Part shown: in pieces, positions 34,821 to 46,800 of the stretch
Layout: every line of letters starts with the position of its first letter
Numbering within the stretch: position 1 is the first letter of the stretch
Source: Trametes villosa
Lineage: Eukaryota > Basidiomycota > Agaricomycetes > Polyporales > Polyporaceae
Reading direction: 5' to 3'
NCBI GenBank assembly: GCA_002964805.2
Contig: PUDQ02000057.1
Coordinates: 434,001 to 498,000 of the forward strand
Length of the DNA stretch: 64,000 bases
Notes under the pieces: generated by a model
Told to the model about the DNA's origin: nothing
What the model saw: the letters and a program-made list of their open reading frames with translations, nothing else
Databases searched by the model: none
Translations under genes and position numbers: made by a program

Positions 34821-37800
34821 ATGACCGGGGCACCACCTTACACTGCACCTAATCACACTCCTTACTACCCTAATTCTACAACTCCTCCATCCTCGGCAAC
34901 TGCTTCCCTAATACCACAATCCTCGAGCTCCAGTTCCGCGCTCCCGATCTCCCGATCAAGCTCGTCAAGCAGTGTTCTCACCAATAGCACCTTGCCCTCG
35001 GGTTCCGAGTCCCCAGCCACTGCTGTGCTTCCCAACCCCGCTGTAGTCGAGCCGACTCGAAAGCGCAACCGAACGAGCCTTCCCCAGGGTACTGCTCGCG
35101 AACGGGAGCTTCTTGAGCTGTCGAAGCTATCGGACCCGGAGCTTGGAAAGAAGGACGACACCGAGATTCTTGGTATGCGCCCAAACCTACTAGTACACAT
35201 AGGCTCGCGCGGCCTCATGCTCGCCCCATCCTAACGTATGCTACAGAGGTGATCGAGTTCCGTCTACGAGCTCCGTGCTATACGCACTACGACAAGACGA
35301 TCGTCCGCCATGGCGCCGGAAACGCGCTTGTCCTAAGTCTCCGCTTGGACTGCAAGTATGGCGAGGCTGGGCATAAACCGCAGATTCGGCCGCGGTCGAA
35401 GCTCAAGGACGGGACCTCCAACTTCCGCATCTCCGCTGACCGCTGTGACGGACGGCGTGGAAAGCGGCCATCTGCGTCTTCGGCCGTTCCGGAGTACAAT
35501 GAGGCACGGCATCGCGCTATCGTAGCTGTCCGGTGCTCAGCGCGCAAGCGTTCGTTCCGATCTGTCGAGGACCCGGAGCATCTCGAGGAGCTCCGGCTCG
35601 TTTCTCAGAATCCCCACATCAAGCTGCCGTCCCAAGAGACCGTTCGGGCCGATGTGGAGCGGCTCTATGAAGGCCTCGCGCCGCTGCTCACGGCTTATTT
35701 CCAGGTATGTACTTACCTTAGTTGAAGCATGCCTAATCACACCTGATCATCACAGATAACCCGGCTAACTAGGCTGGCATAGTACCCCGGTATGCCAGGC
35801 TAATAGGCTCGGAAAGCCGTGTTCCGCCATACTGCCAGTTGCACGGCAGACTGGCCCCCTCCCCTGCCTCTAACAGGCATACAACCCCCCTCCCTATATG
35901 CGGCAGTTATGTCGTAGATGCAGATAACATACGATAAGGAGATCTGACAGATCTAGACTGATAAGACAGATCAGCCGGGCGTTGAGTACAGCGCGCGCCT
36001 ACGGCCTCCCTCGGCAATCGCCCCCGCCGGCGCTACCCCCCGCCACACCGCCCCGGAGGTCGTGCTCGCTGTCGGCCACGACGCCGACGATGCTCCCCCC
36101 ATCCCCCGCTCAGTTTTTGTCCGTTTCCCCTCGCTCTTGTTGTAAACAACTCGTATTCACGGCGCGCATATTCCACAATATATACTATAACCCAACAGTA
36201 CCCGCACTCCCCCTCCCCGCCCCCGGCCCTGCCGCCCACTGTCACACCCCGCCCGCCCGCCCGCCGCGCTCGTCCTGCCCCACGGTTGGGTAGCGCATGC
36301 GTAGCTCCATCCACGCTATGCGTTGCGACTGGTACGGCACAGGTGCGCACCGCAACTATTGTGCGCCACTGCCCAGGGCACCTCGCGCCGCACGCGCACC
36401 TCCCCCCGCTGCGCACTGCGACGCCGCGCACGCGCTCGTCAACAACTCCGTGGGCCTTGCGCCGCAACCAACACGACAGTATTGTCCGCCGATAATATGT
36501 GCCCTCCTATCGACGAGTGCCCAGAAAGCACGGCGGCCTGAGTGTGCACCGGCGCCATCGTACCGCGCGGCTCCTGCGCGCGCGTGTCTCCCGGCGCGCG
36601 GGTGGGCGCGCCCGACGCGCAGAACGCTCATTAACGCGCTCTGGTGCGCGATCCTAAAATTCAACGCTGCTTCGCGGGTGCCGTACAACTGCTGTCGCGC
36701 GCGTGCCCTCACCTGTGGGATGGCGCGCATGGGGCACTTGGGCGGCGCGGCCGCGCCAACGAAGCGCGCTGCATCCCCTCAGTCCGGCGACGCGCGCAAC
36801 ACTGCCTGCGCGCACGTACGCGCCCTGTGCATACCCTCCGGTGCTGAGAAATACCCCAGCCGCGCGTGCGTCGGTCGTGTTCAACGAGCGCGCCGCGACT
36901 AACTTCAAGATCGCGTGCGCCTCAGTCATCGCCCTCGAGCTCGCTCCGCCCTGCGCGCGATGCTTCTAGAGGCTACTGCGCCAGGTGTGCCTTTTCTACT
37001 ACCCGAGTTATCGCTGGATCCGCGCTGTAGGCTGCTGAGCCAACGTCTGGAGGTCGCGCGACAAGTTGGTCGCGGGCTCAGCCAGAGTAATACAGCGCAT
37101 CTCGATACATCTAATAGATAAGATTTGTGATGTAAGATCACAGGCGCTAAGGCTCATCCTAAGGAGATCAACGATTAGTAGCATCTTTTCATCGTACCGC
37201 GACACTGTCGTGTCGGACTCCTTCTACCAGGTATACTGCTTCCATCTGTCGTCTACTGCTATGGGGAAAAGATCTCGGGCATCTCGTGCCGTGCGCATAG
37301 TCGTCCCGGAGGAGGACGATCGACCTTTCAAGACTTTCCGAACACAAGTCCTGCGAACAGACGCTATTGCAGCAGACAAGGCTCAGGCGGAGGAGCAGTT
37401 CCAGGCGAACATGACTGGTACGTACAACTATCTAGCTTCTGCCCACTGATTTGACTTTGACCACTTGTACAGCACTTGACGACGACACGGCTCGCGCAAT
37501 AGCATCTATGCGCGGCGACGATCCCCCTCCCCTCTCAGGGCAAGATGACGCCGACCTCCCCATGCACGATGTTCACGATGCGGGCGTAGATGGCGACGAC
37601 GACGAATGGGCAGACGTTGAGGATGGGGTGGAGGTTGACGACGAGCTGATGCGGGAGCTCCTGAACCTCAGGTACGTGATACTACCCTATTCTATTGGGC
37701 ACGGTCATCATCTCTTTCAGCAAACCCTACCGGAAGGTGAAGGATGATAGGACGTGGGGAGGGCGGGTCCAGAGACTTGACGCACACTGGAAGAAGGTAC

Positions 37801-40800
37801 TGCCCAGCCTCGTCGATGCGTACATAGGATGGCGACACCCCCAGTCCAAGATCCATAAGCCCCCGGCTCCCCAAGATCCCGTCCGTCCGAACCCGCCAAC
37901 CGCCCCCGATGGGGTTACAAATGGTGCTACTGCGCCGCCCTCCGCGGTACCGGGTGAGTCAACCCCTACGGTACCGGGTGACGTGACCGGTGGCGTACCC
38001 TTGTCCGCTATGTCGCCCGCTCCTGGGGCGGCCATATCCAACCAGCAGCCCGATGCCCACGCGCCCCCTCCCCCCTCCCCTTCGTCCTCAGCTGCACCAC
38101 TGGAAGAACAGACTTTCGATATCGCCGTTATCGATATCTATGACCTCTCGCGCGAGCGGACATTCATGGTGTCATCCGCGCGGACGATATCCGAGGCTCT
38201 CGTGTCTAACGGCTACCTGGGATCCTCCCCTCTGAAGCCCTCCCTCGCCATATCGATGAAGACCCTGGAGCTATTCAGGTGTGTGCGCCTCTTCAAGCCT
38301 TCCTTCAGTGTAGAGGCTTTCGCCAAGCTAGTATGTCACTACTATCTAGTAAGTCTCGGAGCTTGGATTGTCATGTATTCTATGTGCTTAGTAGTGTATC
38401 AATCAATGAGATCCCGTACCGTCGAACATACCGCAATGCCCTCTCCGACGCCTTCGATGTCTACCTCACGATCCTCCGCAATGTCGACAAAAGGGTCCTC
38501 GGTGCCCTGGGGCGCGATACTCCCAACTGGAGGGTTCGGAATGCATGTCCCGCTTGTTGCTATAAGGTGAACGATCTGCGATCAGATCGCCCCCGCATCT
38601 ATGCTGACGCTCGATCAGCTCCACGATGAGCCCGATCGCCCCTTCTCTCGTATGTGGTGCATGGACGGCAACAACAGTCTCAAGCGCATGCGGCCGCTCG
38701 GGGGCCGCAAGGCTGGTGACGTCCGCGTTTTTGACGAGAGCGACTACTTCCTCCCGACGGATTTCGTGAACACGTTCGCGAACGAAGTGAAATCTCGACA
38801 AGGCGGAGCATCGCCCCAGGTCTCCGAGGATGTGCATCGCGCTAATGCGGGGGTCGTTGATGGTACCTCCGTACCTACAGATAATCAGACCGTGAGTCGC
38901 AAAGCTTTTCTGCGCAGATTCGATCTCATCGCATCAATCTCCAGGTGTCCTCGGACGGTGACGCTGCCGCGCGAGGCACCGGCGAGTCTGCAGCTTCGGA
39001 TGCCGTTCTGCCGTCGCCGGCGGTCTCGATACCCCCTCGAGAACAGTCTCCCGTCCCCGAAGGCGTCTTCCCCGGGGCCGATGCTCAGGACTCAGACGAG
39101 GACGGTGAGACACTGTCAGAGGGTGATCCGACGGATGGAGATCCAGGTCTTGAATCGTCTTGCACCAAAAACTGGAAGGCCGCACAATCCGACGACAAGA
39201 AGCGATCGTGGGATGTCTTCGAAGAGACAGGGATCTTCGCGAGTGCGTGCAGGCACGGGCTCATCCTCTGGGTGATCGATATGATCCGGAGCGGAGAACT
39301 GTAGGTTTGGTACCTTTCCTTTGGGTGCTGACTAACACGTGCGATAGGGCGCGCTATCCCCTCTCCACTGTCGCGAAGGTGCTCGAGGTGATCGGGGAGC
39401 GCACGATGGGAGGGTTCGACGTCGGCTGCTCCTTCAAAGGCACGGTCGCACGGAGCTCCCTTGGCGCGCGCTTTGCAGAGCTGAAGTCCCGCCTCTGTGT
39501 GAATGCCTTCCATGGGTACTCACACGAGTACGCTTGCCAAGTGATCAACCATCCGACGTTCATCAAGGGCATGGGTCTCGAAGACTTGGAGACTATGGAG
39601 CGGATCTTCAGCCTGTCCAACCAGCTCGCCTCCGTAACCCGTTACGCCACAGCTTATCGCCGACGCGTGCTCATCGACGAGTACTTCAAGCACTGGGACA
39701 GAGAGAAGTACCTCAACCTCGGGAAGATGCTTTACGATAACTACCGCCAGGCACTCGACATCATCGATGAGCTCGAGATCGCTGTCGCGGAGGCGATGAA
39801 GTCATTAGAGATCTCCCCCGCAGATCTCGATCGCTTCGTCGATGAAGAGCGCGCGTACCTTGCCGGCCTCGGTAAGGAATCGTCGGAGGATCTGCACGAG
39901 ATCGCGTACGTCGAGAAGTTACAGGAGCTGCGGAGCGTCAGGTAAGGGTGCGTTGTTCTATCATTATGGTATCACTAACTCGGTATTCTATTCATCAGGG
40001 CACAACTAGCAAGGACGAATCGTCAGTTCTTTGCAGCGAGCACACCCGAGGTCGTGTTCTTGGCTCCTCGCTCGGGACCTACGCATTACGAAGTGGAGAC
40101 ATCGAGGACGCGCAAGGTCGAGACCGAACGCCGGTACCTCGAGAATCGCAGCAAGACTCTCACCCTCGAGGTTATCGACCTAGAGGTGCATCTCGGTATC
40201 CCTGCGGGGAGAACGTGGCAGCCTACGGACGCCTCCTACATGCGCGTTACCAAGTACATTGCAACCCGTAAGTATCAAAAGGCTCTGGCGAACCTGCAGC
40301 GCCTGGTGGTGCAGCGGCTCTTCGAACTTCACAAGATGAACCTCGCGCGGACGGGTGAGTATCGCAACTTCATTATTATTACCTACTGACCATCCACCAG
40401 GCTACAGGATGCGTCGTAATATCGCGAAGAATATGCAAACACGCTCACGTGCGATTCGCAACGCAATCAACACGTACAACGCCGCTGCCGCCGCACTCGA
40501 CCCACCCCGCCCGAAACTCGACTGGACGACGATCATGCACTACCAGTTCCTCGAAGAGTTCAACCTCCTCAATGAGACTCGCGCCGACATACGTGCGAAG
40601 CCGTGGGCACAGCCCGCGATTCGTGAGACGTTGCGACTCGCGCGTCGCTTAGTAGGCGCGCGCGAAGAGATCCTGCAGGTTCACGTGGAGGCTCGCCGGG
40701 TGCATACCTCTATCCGGGACGAGGAGGGCCTCTTCGCCTCTGTCCTTGATCGCCTTGCTGCGTCCCAGGACCCTCTGCACGGTGCCGTTCTCGAATACGC

Positions 40801-43800
40801 CACCCGACGCCGCGCTGCCAATGCGCACGTTCTTGCATTCCTGAACAAGCTGTACAAACTCGGGCGGTTCTCCGGAAATCGCGCGCCTGGTGTGCACGTC
40901 GACGCCGAGCGTGGACAGCCCACCGCCCCGACCGTTAGCATCGACGGCAGTCTCGTTGCGAACGAGGTTCTCACTGTCACAGAGGAGGAGCAGTCCGACG
41001 AGGATCACATTGGAGACGATTACGAGGACGAGGAGGTTCAGGGCCAGATCACGGTTCTAGCAGACTTTGTAGGGAACCTCACAATGCGGTAGCGGTAGTG
41101 CCAGTTGGCCCCCATCACGAGCATGTATGATTCAATTGAGTCAGGTTGAATACAGCATATTCCGATTCTTCGGAAGATGATACAGGACGTGTATATTTGC
41201 CTTCACACGCGGCACATAGTATTCCTCCGCCATTCGCGGCGAGTTGGACGATCACCGACACTGCAGCGGATGTGCGAGCACTGCATCCATTCAAATCTGA
41301 TCTTCGACGAACCGCACTGCAAAACACGGCTTGGCAAGTAATAAAAATATTCGTGTGTAGGTAGCGTTGCAATATACACAGAGGTACTAGTTACTGCTGA
41401 GGGATGAGACGGGGTGTGGTAACTAGCTCTCGATCCGCGATTGCAGTCCAAGTGGCGGGCGCTGCTCGTGTCCGGCGGCTCTCCTTCCCTGGTTCCACTG
41501 CAAGGCACAACCAACCGCGCTGTTCTACACAGCTCGCGGAGAAGCCAAATAAAATATTCTGGCAGCAGGAGGAATACTCACAATCACATTCCACTAGCTT
41601 TCAGTAAAATATAGCAGAGTGCTCATCGGGAGGCACGACGGCGCTGCAGGCTCGATGCAACAGTGCAGCTGTGGCACGGCGCTAGATAGTAGCATTCAGG
41701 CTGTCCGACGCGAACGGACTGACCACAGAACACATATAGTTCTCTGTGCTTTGCTCATATAGGTCGTGCTACAAGCCCGAGACGTCTGTATGTTAATAAA
41801 GCATACAATCTACTACCTCAAAAGATCGTAGCATGAGTGCGAGCGGTGCGCGAGCAGCTGATGTTTACGGTGTGCGCCTAACTGTAGCAGCTACTTAATT
41901 TGACGCCCGATAGCTCCCATTCTCATCTGATTGTCCGCGCCGCCCTTTGCTTCCCGCCTCTACCACCGTCGTCGACATGGCGCAAGGGCTGCCCCCATCG
42001 GACTCGGAATCTGACCGTCCTAAGTACGTGGAGCCCGCCGGCGAGAACTTCTACACGGTCCTCAGCACCGGAGACGACGCCGGGGTATATCTATCGCGGT
42101 ACGTGTGTTCGAGCACACCGCGCACTTGTTGGCTAACGACACCTTGAGCAGACCTCCCAACACTGCGATAGGTCGCCCTCTCGCCATACTGCCAATTGTC
42201 GTCGTCACATCCGACCACGATGCGGCCATGAAGGTGCACTCCCTCAACAAGGAGATCATACCTCGCCTCTCGAGCCCCATCAACTACGACAACTTCAAGG
42301 AGCACATCGATAGATCGCGCTGCGTCAAGACGATCTTCAAGCCGACGCGCAAGCAGCCCATCTATGCCTTCAAGGTCAGAGTGGAGACGGGGATATACTT
42401 CCCATACGACTGGTATCTCGCGCTCTACAGATGTTATGATTTGTTCTGCACTAACCGCTCGATCTTCGCACAGGAACGAGCAGCTGCTCCCGCTGACAGA
42501 CTTCGATGGCGCGATGTACAAGAAGTTCTGGACCTTCCAAGAGGCTCTCGTGTGGATGATCGACAAGCGGGCCCTACAGGCGAGGTTCAAAGCGAAGCCG
42601 TCCGGTCCCGCTCCCGTTGGGGAGGAATCCGAGCATCCGACGCGCATCACCGAGGATCGTGTGCGGGAGGGAGGGAGCTCGCGTCCTGTCTCACCGTCCA
42701 AAGCCGCCGGTAGCCGCTCCAGCTCCCCGTCGAAACGCCCCTTTGCCCCTCGTCTCGACATTCGCGCTCCCACGAGCTCCTCGCGCGCAGGGTCCCCGAC
42801 AAAGCGCGAAGACGACGTGGCGGGCGCGAGCATATCAGCTCCGGTCGGCTACCCTCGGGCGGGATCCCCAGTGAAGGAAGTAGACGGCGATGCTGCGCCC
42901 TCCACTGCCCAGCGGCCAGCCGTCCTGTCCGTGTCCTCGGCGCCCCCCACTACCAGTAGCTCAGGGCCGTTCACTCCGCGCAGAGCACACGCCGTCGCTT
43001 TCGCGCCCGTAGGGAGCCGTTCGCCCGATCGCGCCCGGCGGGTCAGGGAAGTCCCCGGTGCGCATGATTCCTCTGTGCGCGGCATGCGCCCAGTTCACTA
43101 ACGTGTTGTGGATGATCGACGTCTCAGACGACGGTAGGCACGAACAGCCCGTCATGCGGCCAGAGCACGTCGTGCTCGATCATCTTCGTCAGGTTCTCTG
43201 CCCACCGGAATCCCTTCAAGACTTTGTGTCCGCGGTGGAGTTGGGTGAGGCGGTGGAAGTGTGGTTCCGAGCGCATCGGCTCTCGGCGGAGGCTCAACTC
43301 TTCATACTGCGGGCGTACATCTGGACCGACGACGTCAGCGAGTTTGCGGGCTGGACGGCACGCCCTCCCCTCGAACTCGCTCTTGTCGACGCCGAATACC
43401 TGTGGGGCCTGATAACCACGTGGGTGGTGTCGCTCTGACTGTTGTACCGCCTGGACCGCGCTCGGCGGGATACCATCGGGCGTCTTGGGTTGGCTAGGGG
43501 CTGCTTGCGCGAATGTAATCCGATCATTATGAGTGCCACATATCAGCGAAGGAGGGGAAGAATATTCACGTCGTCCGCGAGACGGACCTCCTAGACCTAC
43601 GCCGGGTGATAGTACTCGACTCCGATGGCCGCGACCAACCGTCGCGATCCCCACCAGCCCCTCAGTCCTCACCACCCTGTCATTGCACATCCCTTCGCTA
43701 TGGTACGCTTCCGCGGCGACTCCGGCGATGGCCTACAGCGTCTGGTCAACAAGAAGAGGACACGCGTTACTGGACGCTTTCGCGCGAAGAAGAAGGGTCA

Positions 43801-46800
43801 CACCTTGACGTCGGTTCAGAAAGCCCAGTTACAACTCGAGCGCCAGGATCGAGCCGTCGCGCTCAACAAGGCCCTCCGCGACGCGCGCGAGGCAGTATGG
43901 GACGCCGCGAAGAAGATGCACGCCGAATTTCAGACCCACAGCACCGAATACTTCTTTCACCTCATCATGCAAACGTCGCGCATCACTACCGCCAAACGCC
44001 GCACAAGCCGCTGGAATGCCTACCTCAGCCAGGAGCTTCAGCGACGCAACGCAGGTGAGTGCATTGATTGGCACATGACACCCGTGTCATTGCTCATTAC
44101 TTGACGGTACTAGATCTACCGGAAGGCAAACAACGCAAACACGTCTCGGACGGCGAGCTCACGAGGGAGATCGCGGCTCAATGGAAGGCGTTGAGCGAAG
44201 AAGAGCAGATCGCAGCCACCGAAGAAACGCTGAAGGCGCTGGAGGAGCGTCACGAAGATCACAAGAAGGGCACGCACACGGTGCCAATCCAAGCGTTCCA
44301 CGACGCGCGCGCGACTGTCGACACCATCAAGCGTGAGGTACGGGTCGTCCTATATGATATCCGCCTTCATGCGATGACCCCTGACGTCGTACCCCCAGCT
44401 CCAAGACCTGAATGCGCGCACCGGCATCGAAGCGGTTCTCTTCGTCACGCGGTCGACGACTTCTTCATACGTGCAACCGTTCGCGTTCGCTACGAACAAT
44501 CGCCTCCCTCAGTTCGTGCTCACCGCGACGAAGAGTACCATGACCGAGTTCGCTTTGAAGATGGAGGGCTTCTGTCTCTCCGGCATGCAGGGTATGTGGA
44601 TTATCACCCGTTGGCCTCCGAATCCCGTTGCTCATATCATCCCATTAGGTATCGCGCATAACTATACCCAAGGGCTGCTCAACCTCAAGAAGGAGGCGGC
44701 GGTACTCATCAATACGAAGCTCCGTACGTCGTCTATCCGTTGATCGAGGTACTGCTAGGGCTAACGTCAGGTTCCCACAGAGGAGGCATGCCCGCCAGAT
44801 GTGCAGATCTCCCGGATGTGCTACGTCAACTTCGACACTCGCATCACCCAGCGGCTGGGCATCATCATCGAGAACTGGCCGCTGAAGAAGTTCTGCGCCC
44901 CCGGAGAGATCTGCTCGCGCCCTGAGCTCGACGTACTCATTCAATCGTGGAAGTCCGACGCTACCCGATTCCGAATGATGGCGCCCGACGAATGGGAGGA
45001 GTGGAAGACGAAGCGTCTTACGGACGGGTCAGGTGGAAGTGAGGACCCGAAAGACGGACATACCGATGGGAACGTCGGGGGCGCGGTGGGAGATGGCGGT
45101 GCTGTTGGGAATCGGGGCTCGGGGGACGGTGCTGCTGGCGTCGGTGCCGGTGCCGTCAACGGTGGTGATGCAGGTAAGTACTTCATCCTTCTTCTACTTG
45201 GACATCGCTCACACTCTGCCAGCTGTCAACCTTTCCATCAATACCCCGGACGCTACGGTTACAGCTCACGAGGTGCACACGGCCTCGTCTCCCCACGCCG
45301 CCGCCACCGCCGCCGCCTCTACTACCACCCACGCTGTCGCCGCCGCCGTCCCCTTCACTGTCAGCAGCCCTCCTCCCGCCGCGTCGCTCCCTAGTGAGGC
45401 TGCCAGCGTACCCAACCGTAAGCGCACTCGTAAAGAGATCAGCTTCGTGGCCGTCGATGTCGTCACTGGGCCGGACGGACGTTCCGTGGCAGTCGCGAAG
45501 CGCAGCCGGAAGACGCAGTCGAAGAAAGGCGCCGCCGAGGGGCCTTCGACGTCGGCAACTCCGGCGGCGTCAGAGAATGGCGTCGTCAAGCAGACTCGGA
45601 AGCGCAAGTCGAAGAAGACGAAGGCTGACAAGGTCGCCGCCTCCAGCCAGTCGGCCGCCGCCGCCGCCGCCGCTTCTTCTACCTCCGCCTCTGCTGCTGC
45701 TGCCGCCTAAACACGTTGCCCCCGTGTAGCTAGGCCGCTGCCTCCGCCTCCGTGTATGCGCTTACCGCTCCTTTTCAATCTCTCGTCTTTAATCACATCC
45801 GCCACTATCTCTTCAGTTCCGTCTCGGGTATCTCCTCCATCCTCACTCTCTGCCAACTACTCCGGCCACCCCGCCCGCTCTCTCCTTCCCCGCTCACTAT
45901 ACTCCTTGCCGCCCCCTCTTCATACTGCATTTATTAATTTGTTCATGCTATACCTTCGTAGCCGGTACATGTACAACGGACACGTGTACTACGTATCTCG
46001 TCCACCCGACGCCCCGCGCGGAGTGTACACGCGCGCGCTCTGTAAGGTACGACTTGTGCATGTCGGCGCACACAAGTGCCGTGCGCGCGCCGGCCGATAG
46101 GTGCCGGTGAGCGCGCGCGCGCGCGACGGTTTCCGCGGAACCCCTCAGGTAGCGCTGCCCTTGGGCTCGCGCAAAGCACGCCGATGGACACTCTGCGTGT
46201 TGCACGCACCGCGCTGCGCGCGCGATCATGCAGCGCGGGGCGGTAGCGCATGTACGTACACAGACGGGCGCGCAGACTGCTGGGCTCTCGTCGGTAGAGC
46301 GGCAAACATCTTGTCAGGCAGTGTACATGCCGCGCTCGCAGATGCAAAAGGCGCGCGAGGGCACACAACGGCTCGCGCTCGCGGGCACGGGCGGCGCGGG
46401 CGCCCTAGGGGCGGGCGGTGGTAAGGATACCGCTTGCGTGAGCGCGTGGCGCCGGTTTGGCCGTTTGCACCATGCGCATTGGCAGCGGCAGCGTGATTGG
46501 AGCTACATGTTGTACGGGTTGGTTGAGAGGCGGGACGAGCGCGGCAGGCGGGCGGGCGGGGTGTGACAGTGGGCGGCAGGGCCGGGGGCGGGGAGGGGGA
46601 GTGCGGGTACTGTTGGGTTATAGTATATATTGTGGAATATGCGCGCCGTAAATACGAGTTGTTTGCAACAAGAGCGAGGGGAAACGGACAAGAACTGAGC
46701 GGGGGACGGGGGGAGCATCGTCGGCGTCGTGGCCGACAGCGAGCACGACCTCCGGGGCGGTGTGGCGGGGGGTAGCGCCGGCGGGGGCGATTGCCGAGGG

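Noticed and set aside
36033..36467. Frames repeated in both KDZ terminal repeats (starting MSTARAYGLPRQ)
   Set aside because: They match only because the terminal repeats are identical; no codon-level conservation to judge.
36297..36902. 201-codon plus-strand frame in the KDZ subterminal region
   Set aside because: Ala/Arg/Cys-rich and CG-driven; overlapping frames on the other strand are equally long.
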